Counted from the stretch's first letter, positions 18,067 to 29,328 are shown. The stretch: DNA of 64,000 nucleotides from Paralcaligenes sp. KSB-10 (GCF_021266465.1 NZ_CP089848.1:2046001-2110000), one strand, 5' to 3'. Program-made: numbers and translations. Notes: a model not told the origin generated them from the letters alone.

Positions 18067-18867
18067 TCAATGCTGGGAACTCAGTATCTGCCCCAGGAAA
18101 CTGCGCGTTTTTTCGTGTTGTGGATTACCGAAAAATTCGGCGGGCGGAGCCTGCTCGATAATTTTCCCATCGGCCATGAAAATGACCCGATCCGCAACGC
18201 TGCGCGCAAACCCCATTTCATGCGTCACGCACAACATGGTCATACCATCCTCGGCCAGGCCTATCATGGTGTCGAGCACTTCCTTGACCATTTCCGGATC
18301 CAGGGCCGAAGTCGGCTCGTCGAACAGCATGATCTTGGGAGTCATGCACAAGGCACGCGCAATCGCCACCCTCTGCTGCTGTCCACCCGACAACTGGCTG
18401 GGATATTTTTTGGCCTGATCGGCAATGCGAACCCGCGTCAGGTATTTCATGGCCGTGGCCTCGGCCGCCTGCTTGTCAGCGTTGCGGGAACGCATAGGGG
18501 CCAGCATGCAGTTCTGCAACACTGTCATGTGCGGAAAAAGATTGAACTGCTGGAATACCATCCCGACTTCCTGCCGCACCGCGTCGACGTTGCGCGCATT
18601 GGCGGTCAGATCGATACCGTCGACCACGACACGGCCTTTCTGCACCTTTTCGAGACCGTTGATGCAACGGATCATGGTTGATTTTCCCGAACCCGAAGGC
18701 CCGCAAATCACAATGCGCTCTCCTGTCTTGACCGTCAAATCGACATCGGTCAAAACCTGGAAGCTGCCATACCATTTGTTGACTGCCTCGACTTCGATAA
18801 TCGTCCCGCCTTGACCGGCGGGACGATTCGAACCGTCGACAGCAACAGAAGCCTGTCTATCAGTCAT
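18067..18867 (-). CDS. PAAT-type ABC transporter ATP-binding protein
   Basis: 266 aa. Walker A GPSGSGKS, signature LSGGQQQRV and Walker B IMLFDEPTSALD are intact; a short Gly-rich tail precedes the first strand. Most similar in pattern to GlnQ/ArtP ATPases of polar amino acid importers. It follows the binding-protein gene by 18 bp and completes a four-gene ABC system. The PtxS-type operator in front of the operon and the kgu genes behind it suggest transport of a sugar acid, probably 2-ketogluconate, rather than an amino acid. Confidence 0.92.
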   Translation of the reverse strand: MTDRQASVAVDGSNRPAGQGGTIIEVEAVNKWYGSFQVLTDVDLTVKTGERIVICGPSGSGKSTMIRCINGLEKVQKGRVVVDGIDLTANARNVDAVRQEVGMVFQQFNLFPHMTVLQNCMLAPMRSRNADKQAAEATAMKYLTRVRIADQAKKYPSQLSGGQQQRVAIARALCMTPKIMLFDEPTSALDPEMVKEVLDTMIGLAEDGMTMLCVTHEMGFARSVADRVIFMADGKIIEQAPPAEFFGNPQHEKTRSFLGQILSSQH

Positions 18868-18885
18868 AGTGAAACCGCCGTTGAA

Positions 18886-19692
18886 TTACGAAGCTTTCAA
18901 TGGAGGCAAGTCAACACCCAGCCATTTCTTGTACAGTTTGCTCAACTCGCCGTTGGCGATGTTCTTCTCGACAAAAGCATTGACCGCTTTCAAGGTATTG
19001 GGCTCGCCCGGGCGCATCGCAACAGCCATTTCCTGCTGCAACAGCACGAACTTGTTTTCATACCGGTTCGGTACGCGTTTGGCAATTTGCGCGGCCACCG
19101 TGGTGGAGCAGCCAATGGCGTCGACCTGCCCCGACAGCAGAGCCTGCATGGCCGATGCGTCGTCGTCGAAACGGCGAATATTCGCGGATTTCGGGGCCAC
19201 CTTGGTCACCGCGATATCTTGGGTACTGGCACGCGCAACGCCTATGCGCAAACCCGCCAGGTCATCGGCCGTTTTGATTTTGGCATCTTTACCGCCAAAT
19301 ACCACGATCTGGGCCGCGGAATACGGTTTGGAGAACTGTACTTGCTTGGCGCGCTCAGGAGTAATGGCCAGCGAGGCAACCAGCAGATCCACTTTGTTGG
19401 TCAAGAGAAACGGAATCCGGTTCGGGCCGGTCACCGGCACGATTTTCAGTTTGACGCCCAAATCCTTGGCCAGCAGTCTGGCCACATCGGCATCGTAGCC
19501 GTCGGGCTTGTTTTCGGTGTTCATGATGCCATAGGGCGGAAAATCGACCAGCATGCCAATCGTCAGCTCACCCTTCTGCTTGACCTGATCGATGGTTTCC
19601 GCACTGGCCGCCGTCGCGCCCAGAGCCAGCACGCCCAAGCCCGCCAGCACTGTCGCACCAATGAGTGTGCGAATTTCTTTGCCTAAAAACAT
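18886..19692 (-). CDS. ABC transporter periplasmic binding protein, PBPb type
   Basis: 268 aa with a signal peptide (about 1-31, ending ATAASA). Family-3 solute-binding protein: DGYDADVARLLAKDLGV, ASLAITPERAKQVQFSKPY and RRFDDDAS. Arg114, which pairs with a ligand carboxylate, is present, but the Asp that holds the amino group in HisJ or GlnBP is Ser196 (VDAIGCSTT). That, and the surrounding kgu genes, point to a sugar-acid ligand. Paralogues at 46295 and 48957 share the same loss. Confidence 0.9.
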   Translation of the reverse strand: MFLGKEIRTLIGATVLAGLGVLALGATAASAETIDQVKQKGELTIGMLVDFPPYGIMNTENKPDGYDADVARLLAKDLGVKLKIVPVTGPNRIPFLLTNKVDLLVASLAITPERAKQVQFSKPYSAAQIVVFGGKDAKIKTADDLAGLRIGVARASTQDIAVTKVAPKSANIRRFDDDASAMQALLSGQVDAIGCSTTVAAQIAKRVPNRYENKFVLLQQEMAVAMRPGEPNTLKAVNAFVEKNIANGELSKLYKKWLGVDLPPLKAS

Positions 19693-19753
19693 ATCTCGTC
19701 TCCAAGAATTAAAAACTTAAACGCCAGTTAAACAACAATCGGACCCTGGCGGC

Positions 19754-20407
19754 CTAACGCGTCAATGCCGCGGCAAGCCGTCGCTCCATATACGCGGCCA
19801 GCAAGGACAAAGGCCAGCACAACAAGAAATAAATAACCGCCACAACCGAGAAGACCAGCATGGGTTCGAAGGTCGCGTTATTGATGATCTGCCCCGCCCT
19901 GGTCAATTCGGTAAAACCGATAATGGCCGCCAGCGACGTGCCTTTGACGATTTGCACCAGATAACCCACGGTCGGCGGAATCGCAATTTTCATGGCTTGC
20001 GGCAGCACGACATCGCGCATTTTCCAGCGATAGGACAGCCCCAGGGCCTCGGCCGCTTCCCACTGGCCGCGGGGTATCGCATCGATACAGCCACGCCAGA
20101 TCTCGCCCAGAAAAGCCCCGCTATTGAGGGTCAGAGCGATACCGGCCGCCAGCCACGGATTGACTTCCAGGCCGAGCACCGGGAATCCGAAAAAGATGAG
20201 GAACAATTGCAGCAGCAAGGGAGTGCCGCGGAACAACTGGATAAATCCGATGGCAAGGCCCCGTATCGCCGCGTGCTCCGAGGTTCTCGACAAGGCAATG
20301 ATCAGGCCGACAATGCCGCCGCCCACGAAAGCCATGAGCGACAGCCCGATCGTCCATCTGGCCGCCTCGAGAATAAACAGGAACTCCGAATAACCAAAAG
20401 TACGCAT
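19754..20407 (-). CDS. PAAT-type ABC transporter permease
   Basis: 217 aa integral membrane protein with the HisM/GlnP-family loop EAAEALGLSYRWKMRDVVLPQAMK (EAA motif). Start at 20407 (MRTFGYSEF), overlapping the stop of the preceding permease by one base (TAATG). Forms a heterodimeric channel with the product of 20407-21078. Confidence 0.92.
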   Translation of the reverse strand: MRTFGYSEFLFILEAARWTIGLSLMAFVGGGIVGLIIALSRTSEHAAIRGLAIGFIQLFRGTPLLLQLFLIFFGFPVLGLEVNPWLAAGIALTLNSGAFLGEIWRGCIDAIPRGQWEAAEALGLSYRWKMRDVVLPQAMKIAIPPTVGYLVQIVKGTSLAAIIGFTELTRAGQIINNATFEPMLVFSVVAVIYFLLCWPLSLLAAYMERRLAAALTR

Positions 20408-21078
20408 TATCGACGGTCCGGATAGTTGAGGCCCCACTGGAAGACCAGGCGAAACGCATATGAAAATATCATGGTCAGCACAAGATAGATCGCTGTGATG
20501 ACGATATAGATTTCAAAGCTGCGAAAAGTCTCCGACTGCAAATTGGCGGCAACCGAAGTCAGATCATCGGCGGAAATCACCGACACCACACTGGAGGCCA
20601 GCATCAGCAAAATGAACTGGCTGGTGAGCGCGGGATAGATGGCGCGCAATGCGGGCTTGAGCACCACAAACCGGAAAATCTCGTAGCGCGATAAATTCAG
20701 CGCCAGCCCCGCTTCGATCTGCCCCTTGGGAATGGATTCGATCCCGGCCCGGACGATTTCAGTTGCGTAGGCCCCCAGATTGACGACCATGGCCACCAGG
20801 GCCGCCGTATGCGCCGACCACCGTACCCCGGTTGCGGGCAAGGCAAAATAGAAGAAAAACAGCTGCACCAGAAAAGGCGTGTTGCGTATCAATTCAATGT
20901 ACGCATTGATCAGCCAGCGCAGCAGCTTCGGGCCGGATGTCTTGCCCCATGCGCACAGTATGGCCACGAGCAGCCCGAACAGCATGGCCAAAAAGGACAG
21001 CTGGATTGTCATCCAGGTGCCCCTGAGCAGCAGTGGCCATGCCTCGAAGACAGGGCCAAATTGAAAGGAATAATTCAC
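20407..21078 (-). CDS. PAAT-type ABC transporter permease
   Basis: 223 aa from a GTG at 21078 (NYSFQFGPVFEAWPLLLRG), which matches where family members usually begin; an in-frame GTG at 21141 would add an unusual basic tail, and neither has a clear ribosome site. It carries the EAA-type loop EAGLALNLSRYEIFRFVVLKPAL. First structural gene of the transporter-kgu operon, 147 bp downstream of the PtxS-type operator. Confidence 0.88.
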   Translation of the reverse strand: MNYSFQFGPVFEAWPLLLRGTWMTIQLSFLAMLFGLLVAILCAWGKTSGPKLLRWLINAYIELIRNTPFLVQLFFFYFALPATGVRWSAHTAALVAMVVNLGAYATEIVRAGIESIPKGQIEAGLALNLSRYEIFRFVVLKPALRAIYPALTSQFILLMLASSVVSVISADDLTSVAANLQSETFRSFEIYIVITAIYLVLTMIFSYAFRLVFQWGLNYPDRR

Positions 21079-21225
21079 TTTTTTAGTACCCAAGGTATGG
21101 CTTCGACGACAAATGCTCGCGCACCTCGCGAATATACCCACACAAAACCAGTTATGGCCAGAAGAATCAGAAACCTTGCTCGAGCCACGAATGAGCCGAC
21201 TATGAAAGAGGCGGCAATTTAGTTA

Positions 21226-21239
21226 TGAAACCGGTTTCA
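21226..21239. promoter_or_regulatory. PtxS-type operator
   Basis: TGAAACCGGTTTCA is a perfect 14-bp palindrome identical to the sequence reported for Pseudomonas PtxS, the 2-ketogluconate-responsive LacI repressor. It lies between the ptxS-like gene (stop at 21334) and the first permease gene, in the 255-bp gap that must hold the operon promoter. No second copy was found in the window. Confidence 0.85.
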
Positions 21240-21333
21240 GACGTTTGTGAAAGTTTAATAAAAGCAGGAAAAAAATCGAATCAGTATTTACCCTAATATG
21301 ACAGGGGTAAAAATAGTCGGGTACCACAAACCG

Positions 21334-22362
21334 TCAGCGGCGCGTGATGCTCGACGAGCCCCGGATATGCAGCGCTCCGGGCAAGAGTATTTTTCGCGGC
21401 GCCTCGTCCCGCCCCTTAAGGCGCTCGATCAGGCATTCGGCAGCCATGCGTCCCAGATCGTCGGTAGGTTGCGACACCGTGCTGATCCCCGGGCCCACAT
21501 AAGGCGCCCATTCGGTTTCATCGATGCCAATCAGGCCCACGTCGGAGCCCAGCTTCCAGCCCAAACGAGCCACAGCGGCAATCAAACGCAGGGTAACGAC
21601 GGCATTGCTGGAAATCAGCGCCGGCCGCCGGTCATGCGCGCGCGCACGCAAGGCCAATAATGCGGCATCCAGATCTGCGCCGTCGCCGGCGCTTTCAACG
21701 CATTGGCCCGACACCTCCGGGCCGCCATCCCGAATAAACGACTGGAATGCCATCGAGCGTTCGATGCGCGAGCTTACTTTCCCCAAGGGTTCGGTCACAA
21801 GCAACAGCTCGCCATAGCCCGCGTCCTGCAAATGTTGCGCGCTCACACGTATGGCCTGATCGTTGTCCAGGGAAACAAAATCGACATCCAGGCCGGCATG
21901 CAGGCGATCGACCAATACCACCGGCTTACCCTGTCGGGCAGTTTCAACGACCGCCCCCGCGTCATGCCCCATCGTGTTCAGGATGAAGCCTTCGACCTGA
22001 TACGAAGACAAGGCCTGGATTCCCGCGCTCTCGCGCTCGCTTTCATTACCCAGATTGAACAGCATGACCAGGTAGCCCGCGGCCCGGCAGGCTTTTTCGG
22101 CACCGCGCAACACAGCCACCGAATAGGGATTGGTGATATCGGCAACCACCAGCCCAATCAGACGGGAGCGGCCGCGCTTGAGTGCCTGCGCCATTGGGCT
22201 GGGCGAGTAGCCCAGCTGGTTTATCGCCGCTTCAACCCTTTTGGCAATGTCCAGCGACAGCAAGGCATCGCGATGATTCAGGAATCGCGACACGGTAGCC
22301 TTGGATACTCCCGCCTGGCGGGCAACATCGGCGATCGTCGCACGGACTGCGCTTTTAATCAT
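21334..22362 (-). CDS. ptxS: LacI-family repressor, PtxS-like
   Basis: 342 aa. The N-terminal LacI headpiece is textbook (ATIADVARQAGVSKATVSRFLNH, residues 8-30), followed by the hinge and periplasmic-binding-like effector domain. The start at 22362 places the helix-turn-helix at the usual distance; the frame to 22440 is an unsupported extension. It precedes the PtxS-type operator and the transporter-kgu operon on the same strand and is divergent from zwf. Likely ligand 2-ketogluconate or its phosphate; the specific assignment rests on operator and neighbours. Confidence 0.82.
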   Translation of the reverse strand: MIKSAVRATIADVARQAGVSKATVSRFLNHRDALLSLDIAKRVEAAINQLGYSPSPMAQALKRGRSRLIGLVVADITNPYSVAVLRGAEKACRAAGYLVMLFNLGNESERESAGIQALSSYQVEGFILNTMGHDAGAVVETARQGKPVVLVDRLHAGLDVDFVSLDNDQAIRVSAQHLQDAGYGELLLVTEPLGKVSSRIERSMAFQSFIRDGGPEVSGQCVESAGDGADLDAALLALRARAHDRRPALISSNAVVTLRLIAAVARLGWKLGSDVGLIGIDETEWAPYVGPGISTVSQPTDDLGRMAAECLIERLKGRDEAPRKILLPGALHIRGSSSITRR

Positions 22363-22465
22363 GATGGTGGGAAAAGGGAATGGCCAAAAAAAGTGTCTTT
22401 GCGTGCTGTCTGGGCCGTATTGTAGCCAGCCCCGCGGCAAACCCGGCTTTACATCTGATAATACA

Positions 22466-22480
22466 TGTAGCCTAATTACA
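22466..22480. promoter_or_regulatory. HexR-type operator upstream of zwf
   Basis: TGTAGCCTAATTACA keeps both outer halves of the HexR motif (TGTAr...ATTACA), with a divergent centre. It lies 44 bp before the zwf start in the ptxS-zwf intergenic region. HexR control of zwf is established in Pseudomonas and other proteobacteria. Confidence 0.65.
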
Positions 22481-22524
22481 TCTTCACTTCAAGTATCTTG
22501 AAACTGCATGACAGGAAAATGAGC

Positions 22525-23985
22525 ATGGCCAGCACGCCCGCCTTCGACATGATATTTTTTGGTGGCACCGGCGACCTCACCTTGCGCAAGCTGTTGCCTG
22601 CGCTCTATAGCGCCCACAAAGCAGGGGCTTTGCATCACGATGGCCGGATTTTCGCATTGGGCCGCCAAGCCCTGGAACAGGACGGCTATCTGGCCCTGCT
22701 GAATGAGCGCGTCAAACCCAGGCTTGGAGCCGAATTCGACAGCGGGATCTGGGCCAGCTTCATCAAGCGTATCCACTTCCTCATGCTTGAAGCCGACAAA
22801 GCCGGCGATTACGTCAATCTGGCAGAAGCGCTGGGCCGGGCCGGCGAGCGCACAACAGTGTGCTACCTGGCCACCGCCCCTCACCTGTTTACCAATATAT
22901 GCCGACAATTGGCCGCAGCCGGACTCAACCACCCCGGCGTGCGCGTCGTGCTCGAAAAGCCCCTGGGCCATGACCTGGAATCCTCCAATGCCATCAATGC
23001 CGCCGTGGGCCAGTGCTTCACCGAAAACCAGATTTACCGCATCGACCATTATCTGGGCAAGGAATCGGTACAGAACCTGATGGCCATCCGGTTTGGCAAC
23101 GCCTTGTTCGAGCCACTGTGGCGCCGCGAATGGATAGACAATGTACAGATAACCATCGCCGAGGAACTGGGAGTCGAAGAGCGCGGCGAGTTCTACGATC
23201 GTACAGGCGCCCTGCGCGACATGCTGCAAAGCCACTTGCTGCAATTGCTGTGCATCGTCGCCATGGAGCCTCCCGCAAGCCTGGCCGAAGACGCCGTTCG
23301 CGACGAGAAACTCAAGGTGCTGAAGGCGCTGAAACCCTTCACGCCCGAAGACATCCTCGCCAAAACGGTCCGTGGGCAATACCGCAGCGGGGCCATCAAC
23401 GGCATGCCGGTTGTCGCCTACCGCGATGAACATAAAGTCGACCCGCATAGCAATACCGAAACCTTCGTGGCCCTTCAGGCTGAAATCGCCAATTGGCGCT
23501 GGGCCGGCGTGCCATTTTTTTTACGCACAGGCAAGCGCATGCAGGAACGCATCGCGGAAATCGTCATCAATTTCCGCGATGTGCCGCATGCGGTCTTTCC
23601 CATGCCTGTAGATCTGCACTCGGCCAATCGCCTGGTCATACATCTGCAGCCCAAAGAAAGCATACGCCTGTACTTTCTCGCCAAAGAACCCGGCGACGCC
23701 ATGAACTTGCAGTCCACTTATCTGAACCTGGACTTTCATACCATGTTCAAGGCGCGCTGGGCCGATGCTTACGAACGGCTGCTGCTCGATGTGATACGCG
23801 GCCGCCTGGCCCTGTTCATGCGCCGCGACGAACAGGCCCAGGCATGGACCTGGGTCGAGCCCATCATCGATTCCTGGGAGCACAGCACTATCGCGCCCAA
23901 AACCTATACCGCCGGCAGTTGGGGGCCGCCCGCTTCGAGCGGCCTGCTCTCGCGAGCCGGGGTCGTCTGGCACGAAGAAACATGA
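22525..23985 (+). CDS. zwf: Glucose-6-phosphate 1-dehydrogenase
   Basis: 486 aa. Oxidises glucose-6-phosphate to 6-phosphogluconolactone with NAD(P)+. The nucleotide loop reads FFGGTGDLTLRKLLPAL and the active-site signature RIDHYLGKESVQN is intact. The ATG at 22525 has AGGA at 8 bp; an ATG two codons earlier is too close to that site. Overlaps pgl by 4 bp (ATGA). With pgl and hexR it forms the usual zwf-pgl-hexR set feeding edd-eda. Confidence 0.95.
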   Translation: MASTPAFDMIFFGGTGDLTLRKLLPALYSAHKAGALHHDGRIFALGRQALEQDGYLALLNERVKPRLGAEFDSGIWASFIKRIHFLMLEADKAGDYVNLAEALGRAGERTTVCYLATAPHLFTNICRQLAAAGLNHPGVRVVLEKPLGHDLESSNAINAAVGQCFTENQIYRIDHYLGKESVQNLMAIRFGNALFEPLWRREWIDNVQITIAEELGVEERGEFYDRTGALRDMLQSHLLQLLCIVAMEPPASLAEDAVRDEKLKVLKALKPFTPEDILAKTVRGQYRSGAINGMPVVAYRDEHKVDPHSNTETFVALQAEIANWRWAGVPFFLRTGKRMQERIAEIVINFRDVPHAVFPMPVDLHSANRLVIHLQPKESIRLYFLAKEPGDAMNLQSTYLNLDFHTMFKARWADAYERLLLDVIRGRLALFMRRDEQAQAWTWVEPIIDSWEHSTIAPKTYTAGSWGPPASSGLLSRAGVVWHEET

Positions 23986-24662
23986 TGAGCTGGCACGCCT
24001 ACGAGCAGGACGAACCCTGCATCGCCGCCTTGACACACGCCGTGGCCGGCACTTTGCAACAGTCCATCGACCTCTGCGGCACAGCAAGGCTTGCGGTGTC
24101 GGGAGGACGTTCGCCCATCCCCTTCTTCGCCAGGCTCAGCCACGCCGATCTGGATTGGCCGAAAATAACGATCACCCTGGTCGATGAACGCTTCGTGACA
24201 CCCGGCGACCCGGACAGCAACGAGAACCTGGTACGCAGCCATCTACTCGTCAACCGCGCCCGACAGGCCCGATTCCAGGGTCTGCTTAGCGATCCGGGCA
24301 ATATCGAAAGCTGCCTGGAGCAGGCTAATCGCCAGACAGAAACCATCACCCTCGCCGTCCTGGGCATGGGCGAAAACGGCCATACCGCGTCGCTGTTTCC
24401 GCTGGCCCCGGAATTGACGCAGGCCCTGGATCCCGGACAGACACGAAATTATGTGCGCATTACCCCCACAGACGCGCCGCATACACGCATCAGCATGACC
24501 CTGGCGGCCTTGCTGCGCGCGCAGAGCCGCATCCTGTTCATATCCGGGCCGCTCAAGCGGCAAGTCATGGAACGGGCGGCGCAGCGCGCCACGCCTGCGC
24601 TGCCCATCAGCTTTTTATTGACAAGCCCCGACGCGCCCATCGATGTCTACTGGCACCCCTGA
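23982..24662 (+). CDS. pgl: 6-Phosphogluconolactonase (DevB type)
   Basis: 226 aa. Hydrolyses 6-phosphogluconolactone to 6-phosphogluconate. Family segments LAVSGGRSPIPFFARL, ITLVDERFVTPGDPDSNENLV and LGMGENGHTASLFP are all present. The start at 23982 is coupled to the zwf stop; the much longer frame from 23493 only reads through zwf out of frame. Confidence 0.94.
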   Translation: MMSWHAYEQDEPCIAALTHAVAGTLQQSIDLCGTARLAVSGGRSPIPFFARLSHADLDWPKITITLVDERFVTPGDPDSNENLVRSHLLVNRARQARFQGLLSDPGNIESCLEQANRQTETITLAVLGMGENGHTASLFPLAPELTQALDPGQTRNYVRITPTDAPHTRISMTLAALLRAQSRILFISGPLKRQVMERAAQRATPALPISFLLTSPDAPIDVYWHP

Positions 24663-24701
24663 AAAGCCCCGGCAAAATCATATGTCAGATCACGCAAACC
24701 C

Positions 24702-26715
<2,014 letters not shown>

Positions 26716-26767
26716 AGTCTGCCTCACCTTACGGTAAACTGAATAAATTGCCTTACCGGAGACACTC

Positions 26768-27631
26768 ATGCATTTTCGCGGATCCAAAACCTGCCTGGCG
26801 TTCGCTCTGGCAGCAATCGTTGCCGGCGCCCAGGCCGGGGAAATCGTCAGCGACAAACTCGACTCCCGGATCCTGGGTCGCAGCCTGCCTTTTACCGTGT
26901 ATTTACCCGACGGCTATTACGATTCCTTCGATAAATTCCCGGTAATCTACCTTTTACATGGATCCGGTGGAGACGAGCACGTCTGGACCAACTACGCCGG
27001 CGCCCGCGAAACCCTGGATGGCCTGATTCGGCGCGGCGAAATAGAGCCGGTCATCGCTGTCATGCCAGCTGGCGAGTCCTCCTGGTGGGTCGACGGCAGT
27101 GCCGCAAAGATCCAGACCGCGCTCGCGACTGAATTGATTCCTTATGTGGAGAAACAGTACGAGGCAAAAAGCGATCGCCATCATCGAGCCATCGCCGGCA
27201 TTTCCATGGGCGGTTTTGGCGCGCTGAACCTGAGCCTGCGTCATCCGGAACTGGTATGCGCGGCTGGACTGCTCAGCCCGGCCGTCCAGGCCAGCCCTCC
27301 GGAAAAATCCAGTGCCCGCAGCGGTAGTGGCCAGTTTGAAGAAAACGGCAAATTCAGTCCGTCACTCTGGGCGGCGCAAAGCTACCCCGCATTACTGGCC
27401 GGCTACGAGGCAAAAAAACAAATTGTTCCCATGTTTATCAGCAGTGGCGACCATGACAGTGATGTCACCCCTGTCGTGACCGCCAGCCTGTACGAAGCGC
27501 TCTATGCCATTCAGCCCAAGCAGGTGGAATTGCGCATCGTGGATGGCGCTCACGAATGGATGACCTTTCGCGACGCCTTGCCCAAAGCGCTGAAATACAT
27601 AGACCGGCAATGTGGTTTCAGGAAGCCTTGA
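26768..27631 (+). CDS. Secreted esterase of the alpha/beta-hydrolase fold (esterase D/antigen 85-like)
   Basis: 287 aa with a signal peptide (about 1-23, AGAQAGE). Putative esterase family: oxyanion segment LLHGSGGDEHVW, nucleophile Ser146 in GISMGG, and candidate Asp228 (SSGDHDSD) and His262 (DGAHEW) to complete the triad. GGAGA precedes the ATG. It is a periplasmic or outer-layer hydrolase of unknown substrate. Its 3' end overlaps the convergent lipoprotein gene by 14 bp. Confidence 0.82.
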   Translation: MHFRGSKTCLAFALAAIVAGAQAGEIVSDKLDSRILGRSLPFTVYLPDGYYDSFDKFPVIYLLHGSGGDEHVWTNYAGARETLDGLIRRGEIEPVIAVMPAGESSWWVDGSAAKIQTALATELIPYVEKQYEAKSDRHHRAIAGISMGGFGALNLSLRHPELVCAAGLLSPAVQASPPEKSSARSGSGQFEENGKFSPSLWAAQSYPALLAGYEAKKQIVPMFISSGDHDSDVTPVVTASLYEALYAIQPKQVELRIVDGAHEWMTFRDALPKALKYIDRQCGFRKP

Positions 27632-28064
27632 CGCCTGCGTACTTGCCCGTGCCGGTAAAGTTCTGGTCCTGCATTTCTGTCACGCAACGGGAATTGCCGA
27701 AAAATACGACTTTTCCGTTTTTGGCGACAATTACGGCCGCATCGGTGGCCGAATATACGGCAGGGTATTCGTAACAGGTATAACCATACGTGTTGCCCGA
27801 TTTTTCTTTTGGCTGTTCGCCCATCGAATCAAGAATAGGCGCCACAATTTGCCCTACTTCTATGGAATTCAGGATCGACTGCAATTTCTGCTGGCGCGCA
27901 TCCTCGCCCAAAGCCGTTTTTTTATCGTTCGACGATCCCAGAACGCCACCCAGTGAATTCTTCGCCGCGCTATAGCCGGCCTCGGCCGCCTGGCCGGCCA
28001 GCATGGGCGCGCACCCCGTCAATGCACCCGCACTGAGCACCATCGCTATCAGCAGTTTTTGCAC
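27618..28064 (-). CDS. Putative lipoprotein of unknown function
   Basis: 148 aa from a GTG at 28064 with AAGGGA 6-9 bp upstream; a TTG at 28106 is in frame but lacks a site. The N-terminus QKLLIAMVLSAGALTGC ends in a lipobox (LTGC), so Cys18 would be lipidated. Beyond it come a helical Ala/Gly-rich stretch and two further cysteines (GYTCYEY, NSRCVTEM) that could form a disulfide. Family not recognised. Confidence 0.72.
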   Translation of the reverse strand: MQKLLIAMVLSAGALTGCAPMLAGQAAEAGYSAAKNSLGGVLGSSNDKKTALGEDARQQKLQSILNSIEVGQIVAPILDSMGEQPKEKSGNTYGYTCYEYPAVYSATDAAVIVAKNGKVVFFGNSRCVTEMQDQNFTGTGKYAGVKAS

Positions 28065-28251
28065 AAATTTTCCCTTGATTTCGAATACGCGGCTTGCGCG
28101 ACGCAACCTTATTTCGTACGAATATCGATCGGGCGGTTCATTCTTCCATCCGAAAAGCCAGTTTGATTAGACCCGCATTACGGCGCATAGCCAAGCACCG
28201 AATATTTACAGCATGGTAAATATTGTATCGGCAAACGGAAAGGCCAAATGC

Positions 28252-28282
28252 AAAAAGCCCACCTTATTCAGGCGGGCTTTTA
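28252..28282 (-). terminator. Intrinsic terminator of the cold-shock gene
   Basis: Read on the minus strand: AAAAGCCCGCC, a 7-base loop, GGTGGGCTTTTT. An 11-bp stem with one wobble, ending in a T run, 22 bp past the csp stop codon. Confidence 0.85.
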
Positions 28283-28303
28283 AACCGCAACTAAGCTATG
28301 TAT

Positions 28304-28513
28304 TTAGATAACTTGGATCGATTTGGCTTGAGGGCCTTTTTGGCCTTCGGCCGCTACGTAGGAAACACGCTGGTTTTCTTCGAGCGATTTAAAGCCGGTG
28401 CCGATGATGTCGGTGTGGTGAGCGAACAAATCTTTGCCGCCCGATTCAGGCTTGATAAAACCAAAGCCTTTTTCGTTGTTGAACCATTTAACAATACCAG
28501 TTTCTGTTTGCAT
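28304..28513 (-). CDS. csp: Cold-shock protein (CspA family)
   Basis: 69 aa single OB-fold nucleic-acid chaperone. RNP1 ([10 protein letters not shown]) and RNP2 (DLFAHHT) are intact. The start at 28513 ([11 protein letters not shown]) is the family norm. Monocistronic, with its own terminator at 28252-28282 and a TTGACA (minus strand, 28562-28567) in its upstream region. The area between 28514 and 28752 holds no gene I can support. Confidence 0.95.
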   Translation of the reverse strand: MQTETGIVKWFNNEKGFGFIKPESGGKDLFAHHTDIIGTGFKSLEENQRVSYVAAEGQKGPQAKSIQVI

Positions 28514-28752
28514 TTTTTTGCAATCCCTAAAAATGACGAGCACTATGCTCTATAAAAAGACTGTCAAGGAGTAGAGATCAGAGCAAAAAAGTACTTTTTT
28601 TGGTACTGAATTGTACAAACATCAACGAACTTGAAAATCTAGCAAGGTATAGTAGCACTAAAACAAACCACAGGTCAAGACAAGCATTAGAAGAAACAAA
28701 TGAAATGTCCGGTTTTGCATGCATAGAATGTGCTTTTATTGCCACATGTCCA

Positions 28753-29328
28753 TTATACGGAACCAAAGCGACCCCAGATAAGCTTGATCGCAATGCCAAG
28801 CAATAGCGCGCCGCCGATCCACAGCATGTACTGGCCAAGCCGCTGCTGGTCGTCGAGCAGGTAGTTATTGCACAAACGCCCGGGCCAGATAAGATAGAGC
28901 CAACCCAGCCGAAAGAAAGAGGCTGTCAACTCAAGCAGAAACACTCCCCTGACAATGAAACCCATGCGCGGCCAACTGAGTGCCAAGGGCAAGCCTATCA
29001 GAAGCGGCACCGACAGATACTTTGCTGCGGCGATGAAAGGCTCGGTTACCGAGGCATCCAGCGCCAGCGGCAACATCCAGAAGGCGCTGATCACGCTTGC
29101 GAGCAGCAGCCCGGCGATACCCTGGTAATTGCAGCTGGCGACAATGCTCAGGGCGCGCGCAGGCAGCGCTTGCCGCAGTAGAAGTCCCACACCGATAAGC
29201 AATGGGATCTGCAGCAGCATTTGTCCGGTCATGCTGGATTCGAGGATATGCCGCAGCGGCGGTGCCAGCAATACGAGATAGGTCAATGCCGCGATACGGA
29301 TTGGATGGTGCGGCGAGCGGATAATCAT
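28753..29328 (-). CDS. Membrane protein of the heme-copper oxidase operon (Orf1-like)
   Basis: 191 aa with five or six predicted membrane helices, for example LLQIPLLIGVGLLL and FIVRGVFLLELTASFF. Not a catalytic subunit. VLLAPPLRHILESSMTGQ recalls CtaG-type oxidase assembly proteins only faintly. It overlaps the SCO gene by 4 bp and is the last gene of the four-gene operon, the position of orf1 in the norSY-senC-orf1 clusters of ammonia oxidisers. An assembly or copper-handling role is inference. Confidence 0.7.
   Translation of the reverse strand: MIIRSPHHPIRIAALTYLVLLAPPLRHILESSMTGQMLLQIPLLIGVGLLLRQALPARALSIVASCNYQGIAGLLLASVISAFWMLPLALDASVTEPFIAAAKYLSVPLLIGLPLALSWPRMGFIVRGVFLLELTASFFRLGWLYLIWPGRLCNNYLLDDQQRLGQYMLWIGGALLLGIAIKLIWGRFGSV

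Noticed and set aside
28600-28806. 68-codon frame with a cysteine pair between csp and the orf1-like gene
   Set aside because: No ribosome site, overlaps the orf1-like gene end and resembles no known family.
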